Shown here: in pieces, positions 7,234 to 15,888 of the stretch | Layout: each line of letters opens with the position of its first letter | Numbering within the stretch: position 1 is the stretch's first letter | Assembly (NCBI GenBank): GCA_022826585.1 | Contig: JAJDUR010000035.1 | Location: 1-50,887 of the forward strand | Reading direction: 5' to 3' | Length of the DNA: 50,887 nt | Origin: Dehalococcoidia bacterium | GTDB lineage: Bacteria; Chloroflexota; Dehalococcoidia; Tepidiformales; Tepidiformaceae | Program-made: the position numbers and the translations under genes | Notes under the pieces: model-generated | Told to the model about the DNA's origin: nothing | The model's database searches: none | What the model saw: the letters and a program-made list of their open reading frames with translations, nothing else

Positions 7234-8448
7234 ATGGCCGAGGACGGCGTGGCCGCCGAAGGCCCCATCACCGCGGAGATGCGCGCCGCCGCCGAGGCCC
7301 TCGGCTGGGAAGAGGGCTTGCTCGACCGCGCCCTCGACTACGGCTACAAGCCCCGCACCCTCAGCAGCGCCCTCTCCACCAGGCTCGCCCCCGCGCAGGC
7401 GAAGAGCTTCCTCGACCGCGAACCCCTCAAGCCCGACCTCACCTGGATGGACGCCCCCACCGAGTGGGGCGTCCGCGCCGAGCAGGCCGACCCCGAGATG
7501 GGCCTCACCGTGGGCGACATCATGGTCGGCTCCTACGGCGAGATCCCCGACCTCTGGACCGACCGCACCGAGATCGCCCGTGGCTCCAACCCCCAGGAGG
7601 GCCAGGAGGACATGGGCTACACCATCTTCGAGAAGGCGGTCGTCTGGTCCCCCTCCGTCGCCGACCTCTACGAGCGCGCCATCCGCGACCGCTGGGCGCC
7701 TGCCACCGACCTCGGCTGGCGCAGCCTCGAGGCCCTCCCCGACGACATCGAGCACGCCATCTGCCAGGTGATGACCGAGCACAGCGAGCGCGCCTACGCC
7801 GAGGCCACCGTCCTCGGCCGCTGGCTCCCCGAGATCAGCTACGGCTTCGTCGAGATGAAGCTCTTCATGAGCAGCGTCATCTACGACCTCGCCCGCCACT
7901 CCGAGGCATTCCGCAAGCGCGCCCTCTCGAACGGCGGCGGGCTCGGCCTGCAGGCGCCCACCGACCTCATCCGCGGCGCCACCGAGTCGCGCAGCTACCC
8001 CGAGCTGATGGCCTACCTCTTCGTGCAGGACAGCGCCTTCCTCACCTTCTTCCGTCACGCCGGCGACATCGCCCAGAACCAGCTCGAACGCGACCTCTAC
8101 GCCCTCGTCGCCGCCGACCGCGATCGGCTCATGGAGTACCAGGTCGAACGCCTCGAGGCGTTCCTCGGGGCAATGCCCGACCGTCGCCTGGAGCAGCAGC
8201 GCTACCTGGCCAAGGCCGAGGTGCGCCTCGCCCGTGAGTGGGACGACCCCGCCGTGCGCGAGCCGCTCGTGCTCCTCCTCGGCGGCAGCCGCGAGAACGC
8301 CGCCGGGGGCGAAGCCGCCCTCCGCGCCCTCCGTCGCCGCCAGGTCGAGGACTACCTCGGCCACCTCGACCGCGCCGGCTTCATCCGTAGCCGCCTCCAC
8401 TCCGGCCTCGCCGCCTACCTCGAGGACCCGGAAGAAGCTTCCGCCTAG
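7234..8448 (+). CDS. Ferritin-like paralogue with degenerate diiron site
   Basis: A 404-residue protein homologous to the preceding gene over its last 340 residues, with about 60 extra N-terminal residues. Aligning the two by eye keeps Glu185 and His222 but replaces four ligands. Glu of ExxH becomes Leu219 (DLARH for DEARH), the third-helix Glu becomes Ser267 (VQDSA for VQAEG), and the second ExxH becomes Arg296...Leu299. It therefore probably cannot bind two irons. It starts 5 nt after its paralogue, so the two are co-translated and may form a heteromer, as alpha and beta subunits of bacterial multicomponent monooxygenases do. Its stop overlaps the convergent peptidase gene by 4 nt. Confidence 0.78.
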   Translation: MAEDGVAAEGPITAEMRAAAEALGWEEGLLDRALDYGYKPRTLSSALSTRLAPAQAKSFLDREPLKPDLTWMDAPTEWGVRAEQADPEMGLTVGDIMVGSYGEIPDLWTDRTEIARGSNPQEGQEDMGYTIFEKAVVWSPSVADLYERAIRDRWAPATDLGWRSLEALPDDIEHAICQVMTEHSERAYAEATVLGRWLPEISYGFVEMKLFMSSVIYDLARHSEAFRKRALSNGGGLGLQAPTDLIRGATESRSYPELMAYLFVQDSAFLTFFRHAGDIAQNQLERDLYALVAADRDRLMEYQVERLEAFLGAMPDRRLEQQRYLAKAEVRLAREWDDPAVREPLVLLLGGSRENAAGGEAALRALRRRQVEDYLGHLDRAGFIRSRLHSGLAAYLEDPEEASA

Positions 8449-9734
8449 CGCTCTTCCAGCGCCGCCCGCACCACCTCCGCGCTTGTCCCGATCGCGAAGA
8501 ACACCGTGTGCACCGGCGGCTCGACGAGACCGACCACGAAGCCGTCGTCTCGCGTCACGAACGTGTAGGGGCCCTCGACGGTGTGCTCCCAGCGGGCGAG
8601 CGCCCGCCCGTGCGCCTTCTGGAACTGCCGCGCGTCGACCACCGTGCCGAACCGCACGACAACCGCCAGCACGCGCTCCTGGCCGTTCTCGAACAGCCGG
8701 TAGGCGTCCCCCCGCCATCCCTCGGCGGCTGCCACGCTTCCCGTGGTGTCCCCCCACGCCCACGGGTGCGGAATGCCCGGACGGCTACCGAGCAGGTAGT
8801 TCGCCAGGTGAAACTCGCCGAGAACCCCCGACTCCGTCTCGGTCCAGTCCGGACCGAGGCTCGCCGCGATTGTCTGGCTCGGCAGCAGGTAGCCAACGGA
8901 CGCCGGGAGCCAGCCCGCGTCGAGCAGCCGCGGGTGCAGGATGTGCGCCGTCGAGGGCGGGGGGATGGCAAAGAGGGCGTTGACCGCCTCCAACCCCCTC
9001 CGGTGCGCGAGGTTCCGCATCGCGATCTCGCCGTTGATGTAGGGAAAGTAGAGCGTCCGCAGGATCTGGGGGGGAACCTGCGCCTGGCTCATGTTCGCGA
9101 GCAGCAGCACCGGCCCCTCAACGCCCCCCGCGGGTCGCAGGAAGATGTGCCCTTGCCACAGTGCGGTGGAGACCATGGCATCGCCTTCAACGACGCTCGT
9201 CCACGCGAGCCCGCCGTCGAGCGTCGAGGCGATCCGGCTCCCGCTCCTGCGCAGGCCGAAGTTGTGGTCCTGGACGGCATGGGCCATCTCGTGAACGAGC
9301 GTGAGCCGCTCCTCGTCGCTGAGCGTGTCGACGTCGATCTCCTCCTCCTCGGTCACGACCCAGAGGGTCTTGTCTGCGGAGGAGTAGAAACCGACCCAGT
9401 ACTCCGCAGTCGAGACCGTGACGTCCCAGTAGCTCTCGTCAGGCTCGATGTAGCCCAGCAGCTGGTAGAGCGCCCCGCCCTCCTGCAGTGCTTCGCGGTC
9501 CTTTTCTGCAAAGAGCCCCGTGTACACCTCGACGATGTCCTCCGGGGCAACGGCCACCACCATCAGGTCGTCGGGCGCCTCCAGTCCCCGCGCCGCAGCG
9601 ACCTCCTCGAGCATCTCGCGAAGGGGGCCCGAGAGGGGTACCGGCTCGGGCGTCCGCTCGCCGCCGCCGCAGGCCGCGAGCGTAAGCAGCGTGAGCGCCA
9701 GGCCCAGGAGCAGGGCGCGGGAGGTGGGGAGCAT
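8445..9734 (-). CDS. HExxH metallopeptidase-like lipoprotein (copy 2)
   Basis: A 429-residue protein beginning with a lipoprotein signal peptide ending in the lipobox LTLAAC (Cys22), so it should be anchored outside the cytoplasmic membrane. It carries H148EMAH152 followed by SVVEGDA about 30 residues later, the arrangement of gluzincin-type zinc peptidases (two His plus a downstream Glu). I chose ATG 9734 because it places the signal peptide at the N-terminus; a longer frame to 9893 is Arg/Trp-rich and overlaps the neighbour. It is a tandem paralogue of the next upstream gene (9769-11199), 34 nt away. Both end in F.IGTSAEVVRAAL. Substrate unknown. Confidence 0.8.
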   Translation of the reverse strand: MLPTSRALLLGLALTLLTLAACGGGERTPEPVPLSGPLREMLEEVAAARGLEAPDDLMVVAVAPEDIVEVYTGLFAEKDREALQEGGALYQLLGYIEPDESYWDVTVSTAEYWVGFYSSADKTLWVVTEEEEIDVDTLSDEERLTLVHEMAHAVQDHNFGLRRSGSRIASTLDGGLAWTSVVEGDAMVSTALWQGHIFLRPAGGVEGPVLLLANMSQAQVPPQILRTLYFPYINGEIAMRNLAHRRGLEAVNALFAIPPPSTAHILHPRLLDAGWLPASVGYLLPSQTIAASLGPDWTETESGVLGEFHLANYLLGSRPGIPHPWAWGDTTGSVAAAEGWRGDAYRLFENGQERVLAVVVRFGTVVDARQFQKAHGRALARWEHTVEGPYTFVTRDDGFVVGLVEPPVHTVFFAIGTSAEVVRAALEER

Positions 9735-9768
9735 CGCCCCCCATTCTTGCCGCCCCCGGGACGTCCGC

Positions 9769-11199
9769 CTAGCCCCCCAGCAGTGGCGCCAGCGCCGCCC
9801 GCACCACCTCCGCGCTCGTGCCGATCGCGAAGAGCACGTCGCGCCCAACCGGTTCAAGGAGCGCCACGATGTTGCCGTCGGGCCGTCGGACAAGCGTGAA
9901 CTCGCCCGTCTCGAGGATCGCGGCGCCTACCCTCGCGTGGTGCTCGTGCGCCGCGCCAAACTCGCTCGCCTCCTCGCCGTCGGCAAACCGCACACGCGCC
10001 ACCACCACCGCCTCCCCCTCGCCGTTCGCGAACAGCTCGTAGTGGTCCCCCGCCCACCCCCTCGCGGCAGCGACCGCCCTCAAGTTGAGCGGGTCCCGGA
10101 GCCATCCGCGCTGAGGCCGAGCGTCGCCCGCGAGGTAGTTGATGAGCTGAAATTCGCCCAGTGACCCCGACGCGAGCACCTGCCAGCCGGCACCCAGGCT
10201 GGCCGCGAGGTCCTCGCCCGGCGGCAGGGAGTCCCGGACGGGCTCCGGCCGCCATCCGGAGGCCGCGAGCTCGGGGCGGAGGATGAGCGTGGTGGCCGGC
10301 GGCGGCTCGACGAAGTACCCGTTGAGCGCCTCGACACCCCCGGTCCGCAGCACGTATCCCGCCCACTCCGCCCCCGTCGTATAGGGGAAGTAGATCTCCC
10401 GCAGGATCGGCGGCGGAATGGCCTCGAATTGCGCTCCCGCAGCCACGAAGAACAGACCTCCCGCCATCGGCACGCCCAGGTACCGGCGCGAGTAGCGATC
10501 CGTGTGCACCACCGCGTCGCCTTCCACCACCGACGTGAAGGCCAGCGACCCGTCGAGGTCGCCCTCAAGCCGGTCGGAGGTCTTGTTGAGGTCGAAGTGG
10601 TAGTCCTGCAGCGCGTGCAGGATCTCGTGCGCCAGCGTCTCTTGCTGCGACAACGGGAGGTTCTCCAGGCTCAGGTCCTCCGCGTCCGTCACCACCCACA
10701 GCGTCTTGCGGTCCGCCGAATAGAACCCCAGGACGAGATCCAGGAACGAGATCGTGATGTCCCACAGGGTCTGCTCCGCGTCCAGGTAGCCGAGCAGGCG
10801 GTAGAGCACCGTGTCCGCCTCCATGCGCGCCAGGTCGCCGTCCGTCACGAGCTCCCGGTACACCTGCTCCACGCCGTCCCTCGCAACGGTGAGGGCGCGA
10901 AGCGTGGGCGGGGCCTCGAGACCTCGCACCTCCGCAACCTCGTTGAGCATGCCCTGGAGGTCGTCCGGGAGCGGGTGCGCCTCGCCCGGGGAAGGGGAGG
11001 GGGAGTCGGGTGTCGCGGAAGGGGAGGCAGGTGCGGCGGAAGGCTCGGCGGTAGGCGGAGCCGGGCTGGCCGTGGGGGAGGGAGTTGTCGTCGGGGATGG
11101 GGTTGGCGTGACCGGCCCGCCCGTCGTCTCGCCTCCGCACGCCACGAGCGCCGCCACCAGGAGGAGCGCCGCGCAGAGAGCAATCAGGGAGCGGGTCAT
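9769..11199 (-). CDS. HExxH metallopeptidase-like lipoprotein (copy 1, with Pro/Ser/Thr linker)
   Basis: A 476-residue lipoprotein: signal peptide with lipobox ALVAC (Cys21), then a low-complexity Pro/Ser/Thr/Ala linker at residues 28-72 that its paralogue lacks, then the conserved domain with H191EILH195 and SVVEGDA. The linker probably spans the cell envelope. ATG 11199 is chosen because the signal peptide then starts at residue 1. ATG 11211 (MDVP...) is an alternative. Both paralogues are preceded by the same short sequence GGCGGCAAGAATGG, so the duplication included upstream DNA. The gene begins about 170 nt from the tRNA, just outside the island. Confidence 0.8.
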   Translation of the reverse strand: MTRSLIALCAALLLVAALVACGGETTGGPVTPTPSPTTTPSPTASPAPPTAEPSAAPASPSATPDSPSPSPGEAHPLPDDLQGMLNEVAEVRGLEAPPTLRALTVARDGVEQVYRELVTDGDLARMEADTVLYRLLGYLDAEQTLWDITISFLDLVLGFYSADRKTLWVVTDAEDLSLENLPLSQQETLAHEILHALQDYHFDLNKTSDRLEGDLDGSLAFTSVVEGDAVVHTDRYSRRYLGVPMAGGLFFVAAGAQFEAIPPPILREIYFPYTTGAEWAGYVLRTGGVEALNGYFVEPPPATTLILRPELAASGWRPEPVRDSLPPGEDLAASLGAGWQVLASGSLGEFQLINYLAGDARPQRGWLRDPLNLRAVAAARGWAGDHYELFANGEGEAVVVARVRFADGEEASEFGAAHEHHARVGAAILETGEFTLVRRPDGNIVALLEPVGRDVLFAIGTSAEVVRAALAPLLGG

Positions 11200-11333
11200 G
11201 GGTACGTCCATTCTTGCCGCCACGCCGGCCCCCCGCCATACCCGGCCCTTTCTGGCGGCCGCCCCGGTTTCCCGACCCTTGACCCGCTCTCCCGTGGCCC
11301 CGGGCCGGCCTCCCATCCCCGTCCCCCCGATTC

Positions 11334-11363
11334 TTGCCCGGTCCGCGTTCCCTGCGCTAGATT
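11334..11363 (+). promoter_or_regulatory. Candidate promoter of tRNA-Glu
   Basis: TTGCCC (11334-11339) and TAGATT (11358-11363) are spaced by 18 nt and end 9 nt before the mature tRNA 5' end. Confidence 0.4.
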
Positions 11364-11372
11364 GAAGGCGGC

Positions 11373-11449
11373 GGCGCATTCGTCTAGCGGCCTAGGACAC
11401 CGCCCTCTCAAGGCGGAGATCAGGGGTTCGAATCCCCTATGCGCTACCA
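11373..11449 (+). tRNA. tRNA-Glu (anticodon CTC)
   Basis: A complete cloverleaf. The 7-bp acceptor stem GGCGCAT / ATGCGCT has one G-U pair. The D-arm follows TCGTCTAG. The anticodon stem CCGCC/GGCGG closes loop CTCTCAA, anticodon CTC (reads GAG). The T-arm is GGGGTTCGAATCCCC. The discriminator is A and the CCA end is encoded (11447-11449). The last 13 nt are overlapped on the other strand by the tail of a serine recombinase remnant, so this tRNA is the likely insertion target of an integrative element. Confidence 0.95.
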
Positions 11450-11727
11450 CACTTGACCGTAGACAGTACCGGCCCACCGAGGGCCACATCCTCGGCCTCG
11501 CCCCCGCGCAGGGGGCTGTCCCCGGGCATCGGGATCGCGTAGCGGATCGTGGCCGCTCCCGGCGCCACGGCGATCTCCTTCACGAACGAGTGGATGAAGG
11601 TCTTCGACCCGGTCAACTCGCTTGTGGCGAGGTAGTCGCTCATGTCCTTCGCGTAGGCCGTGATCGTCTCCACGTCATCGAGCACCTTGCGCCTAGATAG
11701 AGACAACGGCACGTGCTCGCTCGTCAC
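11437..11727 (-). pseudogene. Large serine recombinase, C-terminal remnant
   Basis: A 96-codon frame whose product has the C-terminal helix and strand of large serine recombinases: coiled-coil-like VLDDVETITAYAKDMSDYL, then TFIHSFVKEIAVAP and ATIRYAIPMPGDSP. The resolvase catalytic domain and the zinc ribbon are absent. An in-frame TAG lies five codons upstream of the GTG at 11727, and a PfkB gene begins its tail at 11764. Its stop lies inside the 3' end of the convergent tRNA-Glu. I read it as the relic of the integrase that brought in, or once bounded, the island to its right. Too short to be active. Confidence 0.75.
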
Positions 11728-11763
11728 AGCTTCTTTCCTCTAGCACCGGGGAGCCATTGCGAC

Positions 11764-12837
11764 TCAGGCTCCCCGACTACAACGCGCACAGACCGACTGA
11801 AGTAACTCGCTGAGAGTCCCCTGCACGTCCATCTCCCGAGCGCTTCCAAGCGGTTGGCCCCTGGCCAGCTCCAGCACGACTGCATCGAGTTCCTGCAGGG
11901 ATAGGGAGTACATAGCCCCCCTTGCACTCTTGAAGCGACAGTTTGCTGCCGCCAGTGCCTGTCCCAACTCCAATGCCCTCTCAATTCCACTGCTTCGCGT
12001 GCGCCAGAAAGATTTGACGCCGTGCCTACCCAGAGAGTGAATTATTCCCGACGTACACCAGTCCCCCGCGCCGGCCTCGTCAACAACATCGCTGACCCGA
12101 TACGCAGGCATGCACTGCCACGAAGCCCCCTGATCCTTCCCCGTAGTGCGTCGATATCGAAGGCCCTCAGCCCCAAGGGTCTGTATCTCAAGCGGGACAG
12201 CATAGTCCCCAAGGACGCCGGAAACGTCTGAAAGCCTCTCGTGAGAGTACTTCAAAATGTGGCTCAAGCTCACGGCCCTGTTGAACAGCCCTTGATCCTT
12301 GATGGCGGACGGCTCAAACACTATCAGAGCATCCTGTTCTCGATAATGTCTGGCGAGATCCAGAATGCCCTTCGAAAGCCTGTCAAAGTAAAACACTTGC
12401 GCCTGCGCCCGCTCCTTGACAACGCGGCCTGCCAGGGCCTGAGGGATAGCTCTGTATCGGGGCAGGTTGTTCCCACACCGGGGGCAGTAAAGAGTGTACG
12501 CATGTGTGCGATTGCCTCTCGACGCCCTTCGCACTCCCTCGATGATTGTTGGGGTGCTTGCTTCCTCTTCCTGAGCGATGAAGGTGGTGTTCACACCAAA
12601 AGAACTAAGGTCTTTCAGCACAATTTCCGCCGCTTTATCCCGCCCTATCTTCGCTATTGGATACGTCTCCCAACCCAAATATGCCAGTATGGTCACCACG
12701 TTCCCGCAAGAACCACCAGATCGAACCAGGTATTGCTCCGGCGACTCCCTATCGACGACAATGTCCAGCGTCACAAGGCCGGCTCCAACACAAGCGACTT
12801 GAGCACTAGCCGGCTTTTCCAACCTAAGGGAGGGCAT
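11764..12837 (-). CDS. PfkB-family carbohydrate/nucleoside kinase (last gene of five-gene operon)
   Basis: A 357-residue ribokinase-fold protein. The first signature region is GGSCGNVVTILAYLGW...IGRD at 41-67. The second is DEAGAGDWCTSGII at 253-266, where the GAGD Asp is the catalytic base; the usual DTxGAGD is DEAGAGD here. A CPRC pair at 118-121 is unusual for the family and might be a small metal-binding insertion. The enzyme should phosphorylate a sugar or nucleoside with ATP. It overlaps the upstream gene by 14 nt, so it is co-translated with the Rossmann-like protein. Base composition is lower in GC than the flanking chromosome. The substrate is unknown; the neighbouring phosphatase, isomerase and PRTase suggest a phosphosugar or nucleoside-like metabolite. 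Confidence 0.85.
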   Translation of the reverse strand: MPSLRLEKPASAQVACVGAGLVTLDIVVDRESPEQYLVRSGGSCGNVVTILAYLGWETYPIAKIGRDKAAEIVLKDLSSFGVNTTFIAQEEEASTPTIIEGVRRASRGNRTHAYTLYCPRCGNNLPRYRAIPQALAGRVVKERAQAQVFYFDRLSKGILDLARHYREQDALIVFEPSAIKDQGLFNRAVSLSHILKYSHERLSDVSGVLGDYAVPLEIQTLGAEGLRYRRTTGKDQGASWQCMPAYRVSDVVDEAGAGDWCTSGIIHSLGRHGVKSFWRTRSSGIERALELGQALAAANCRFKSARGAMYSLSLQELDAVVLELARGQPLGSAREMDVQGTLSELLQSVCARCSRGA

Positions 12838-13966
12838 ACGGCTGTCCTGCTATCCAAACTTCAAAGAGCTCTTCTGACGTCCGGCCCCACGCGTCTTCTC
12901 CAGCAATCGTATAGCCGTCCGCGTAAACGTGAGCTATGCCAACCGGATAGCCGACTTGTTTCAAGTCATAGGCAGCAAGTAAAGCTCCTAGTGAAAGTAA
13001 CTTGCTTGACAACGCAGATATAACAATCTTACACCCACCGAGCGTCCCAAGGGCATCCGTATAGTGAAGAATAGCCGAGATAACTTCACGATAGACACCA
13101 AAAGGGTTCTGCTCTGGAACGTAAATGAAGTTAGTAGGTTCGATACGAAGGACATCAAATAAATACGCCCTGTATTCGAGTATTAGATCATCAGTACGGC
13201 GAGGATTACGACATGGGAATGGCAATATAGGAGCGATCTCATTTGGGCCGATGAGGTCGTTTATGCGTTCAAAGTGTCCAATCTTCCCCTCACCCAAGAT
13301 CGGCATCCAAATTTTGGGAATTTCGGCTGTGGCTTCCTGTTCAATGCCGCTCTCAAATCCGTGCAGATAGCTAGCGTCGTCACTAAGCCCTTCCGCTACG
13401 ATCAGTTCGTCTAGTTTTGGGTTGTCTCCAACCACAACGTGGAGATTTGGGCGCTTCGCATCAGGCATGGAGTCGACCAGAGTGAGGAGTCTGGCCAGCA
13501 TCGGCATATAGATGGACCGGGGCAGAGCGCTAATGTCCACCAAGATGTCGGTGTAGGCCTCAATGTCTCCAGACGATGCGAAAACGCCTGCCGCACTGCG
13601 AGATCCAACTCGCCTACGGCCGTCCTCCGACCGCATCCTTATCTGCTTCGTGATGAGGTTACCGCTGTTCTTGAAGAGCTCCTCGAGCACCCCTACATTC
13701 TTCGCTACCGCAGGGTCGTGCGCACGAGAAGGGGAATGCTCCCCTTCGTCGTACTCAACCAGGATGCAATCGCGACGTCCGTCTCCTCCCAGTGAGACGA
13801 TCGTAGACACGGCGTTCGCCATTCGGGGGTCAAAGCCCCTGCCGACGACGACGAGGAGGTCTCGGCTGGCAGCGCTAAGAAATGACTTCCAAAACGGTTC
13901 GAAGCTTGTTCCGCCCCGCAAGACATAGTCGAGCCAACGGCCAGGTTCAGTCGGTTTCCCCATCAA
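12824..13966 (-). CDS. Unrecognised Rossmann-like protein of the five-gene operon
   Basis: A 380-residue protein I cannot assign to a family. Its pattern is that of an alpha/beta Rossmannoid fold: hydrophobic strands ending in short loops, such as DLLVVVGRGFDPRM near residue 36, DILVDISALPRSIYMP near residue 140, and NLHVVVGDNPKLDE near residue 173. A second half has CKIVISALSSKLLSLGALLAA and a Tyr/Asp-rich end. No transmembrane segment. Its start overlaps the ATPase stop by 4 nt and its end overlaps the kinase start by 14 nt, so it is a fixed part of the operon. As the one member without a known enzymatic family it is a candidate effector or sensor; that is inference. Confidence 0.8.
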   Translation of the reverse strand: MMGKPTEPGRWLDYVLRGGTSFEPFWKSFLSAASRDLLVVVGRGFDPRMANAVSTIVSLGGDGRRDCILVEYDEGEHSPSRAHDPAVAKNVGVLEELFKNSGNLITKQIRMRSEDGRRRVGSRSAAGVFASSGDIEAYTDILVDISALPRSIYMPMLARLLTLVDSMPDAKRPNLHVVVGDNPKLDELIVAEGLSDDASYLHGFESGIEQEATAEIPKIWMPILGEGKIGHFERINDLIGPNEIAPILPFPCRNPRRTDDLILEYRAYLFDVLRIEPTNFIYVPEQNPFGVYREVISAILHYTDALGTLGGCKIVISALSSKLLSLGALLAAYDLKQVGYPVGIAHVYADGYTIAGEDAWGRTSEELFEVWIAGQPYALP

Positions 13967-15888
13967 ACTAGCCGACTCATATCACTGGAAGGTGGACGGT
14001 AACCATCCATCATCCAGCGGGCCAGTTCTTCTGGCTTTTGCGCGCGCCAGCCACCGTATTGGAGCGGCAAGTCGAAATGGCAGCACAAGAGGCGGTTTAA
14101 GTACAGCAGCATCCGGCGGTCATACCCTTGAGAGCGATCGAGCCTTGCCTCCAGGATGTTGTGTGCGAGACAAATTGCGATCACGTCGGCTAAGTGTTTC
14201 AGATCGCTTCTGCCAGCAAGGACCTCCTCATCACGCAGTTTCTCCCTCTCTGCCATTGTGATAGAAATGCCCGTCACTCCAGGGGCATATGGTGCATTGG
14301 GCTTGAAGGTCTCCCATTGCGCAAAACGCCCTATCGACTCCACAAAGCTCCTCACCTCAGTTTGAAGGGGCAAGGACCTTAGAACTTCCTGTTCCCACCA
14401 CTGCTTTGCAGTGCGCTTGAGAATTATGTGCTGCCGCTTGCTGGAAAGTTGGTGTGGTCTCTTCAAGACCGCCGCAGAACTAGATTCTTCGAATAACTCC
14501 CCCGCAATAGCTAGAAACTGTTCAATATTAGAGGACGCCAGAGATGCCAACTTGGGCACACCATAATAGTAGGGCAGCCCGAATCGCCTAGCCAGGAAGA
14601 GCTCGGCTGCGGATCGTGCAGACGAGCCATCTCTTTGCTGTAACTCTTCCGGGGTCAACGGAAACCCGAGGGGGAGCTGGCGCTTGCCGATTTCTCTGCA
14701 AATGAGAATGTCGGTAGTTTGCCACGCTACAGCCCTCTCGTATGCGGTCCCTTCCGATTCACTGGTTGCAGCAAGCCAATCGCTAAACCTTTCGTTACTT
14801 TCCCACTTCTCTCTAACTTCCGGCTCCAGAGTAGCCAATGCCGCCTCAACATCCTTCCTCATGTCTGGGGTCTCCAGGCTACTTTGAATACAGCTGCTGA
14901 ACGAGTCGATGTCGACCGGTTGTGCCTCGCGAACCCTCTTGTCCGCTATGGCCAGGACGGTTCGTTCGAAGCGATGCGGATAATTCCCCCAGTGGGCTTC
15001 TAGGGTGGGAGCTGAATCAACGTAGTCTCTGCCGTGCTTAGCTCCAACTTCCAAGAGCTCTTCCGAAGTCAGCGCTTCCAGTCGTTCGGCGATCCATATA
15101 TCCGCTGAATCGCGCAACCCACCCAGCGCATTCTTCAGACTGCTGCGCTGCGAAGAGGCGAGTTTGTGTACATCATCAAACATCACCAAAATACGGGAAA
15201 CCACTGGCCTGCCATCCAACATGAGCGGCGCGGGGTTCAAGAGGCGCAGGCTTGAGAGGTCGGGGTGACCTGGTGGAGCGGGAGGGTCAGGATCTAGGCT
15301 GTCCAGCGCTTGGGATATTTCGGACTCGGTCCTGCGAGCCCAGTCGAAGATGGCAGTGCACTCCCCTTCCGGGGGCAGACCGAGCTCAGCCAACACATCT
15401 GGATCCGCAGCCATAGCCAAGCGGCCAAGTTGTTGCGGATATTCGAGGTTGAGGAGCTGCATGGCTGATCGCATCGTCGATAGGAGGATCCGACAGTTCA
15501 TGAAGGCGAAAAAGAGTCTTTCCTTCTTGAGATCGTCCCAGGGCAAGTCATCGAGCGTTGCATAATTCTTTCCGCATGACAGCATGACACCCAACAGCTG
15601 GGGCCCACTGTCGTCCACGGCGCCGAGACTTCTCATCCTGGAGTAGAGGTCTCTGTGATCTTCGCTGTTCCGGCTCGCGTGAAGATTGACTAGGCTGCTC
15701 GGAGTGAAGACCCGCAGCATCGACGTCTTGCCCCCGCCCGGAGCGCTGCGAAAAATCTGCGACTGCGAAAACGGGCGCTCTTCAGTTATCAAGTCCAAGA
15801 CACCTGAACCAAACAACCTGAGGAAGGTCGTGTCCGAAGCGATGTGCTCGGAGGCACGCATGCGGAAGGGGTTGCGCGGGTCCCTCAT
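13963..15888 (-). CDS. ORC/CDC6-like P-loop ATPase
   Basis: A 641-residue protein. It opens with NPFRMRASEHI followed by SAPGGGKTS, a Walker A motif at residues 48-56. The Walker B is about 180 residues later in SRILVMFDDVHKL, ending in two Asp. The N-terminal signature and P-loop context match what I know as the bacterial ORC-CDC6-family AAA ATPases, which recur in defence-like gene clusters. The C-terminal half is helical with no recognised catalytic motif. It overlaps both neighbours by 4 nt (ATGA-type junctions). It probably acts as an ATP-driven sensor or switch controlling the operon's enzymes; the ligand is unknown. Confidence 0.82.
   Translation of the reverse strand: MRDPRNPFRMRASEHIASDTTFLRLFGSGVLDLITEERPFSQSQIFRSAPGGGKTSMLRVFTPSSLVNLHASRNSEDHRDLYSRMRSLGAVDDSGPQLLGVMLSCGKNYATLDDLPWDDLKKERLFFAFMNCRILLSTMRSAMQLLNLEYPQQLGRLAMAADPDVLAELGLPPEGECTAIFDWARRTESEISQALDSLDPDPPAPPGHPDLSSLRLLNPAPLMLDGRPVVSRILVMFDDVHKLASSQRSSLKNALGGLRDSADIWIAERLEALTSEELLEVGAKHGRDYVDSAPTLEAHWGNYPHRFERTVLAIADKRVREAQPVDIDSFSSCIQSSLETPDMRKDVEAALATLEPEVREKWESNERFSDWLAATSESEGTAYERAVAWQTTDILICREIGKRQLPLGFPLTPEELQQRDGSSARSAAELFLARRFGLPYYYGVPKLASLASSNIEQFLAIAGELFEESSSAAVLKRPHQLSSKRQHIILKRTAKQWWEQEVLRSLPLQTEVRSFVESIGRFAQWETFKPNAPYAPGVTGISITMAEREKLRDEEVLAGRSDLKHLADVIAICLAHNILEARLDRSQGYDRRMLLYLNRLLCCHFDLPLQYGGWRAQKPEELARWMMDGYRPPSSDMSRLV

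Noticed and set aside
7036..8763. Minus-strand frame of about 575 codons opposite the second ferritin-like gene
   Set aside because: Glu/Val/Ala-biased shadow of the real plus-strand gene, crossing into the peptidase gene in the wrong frame.
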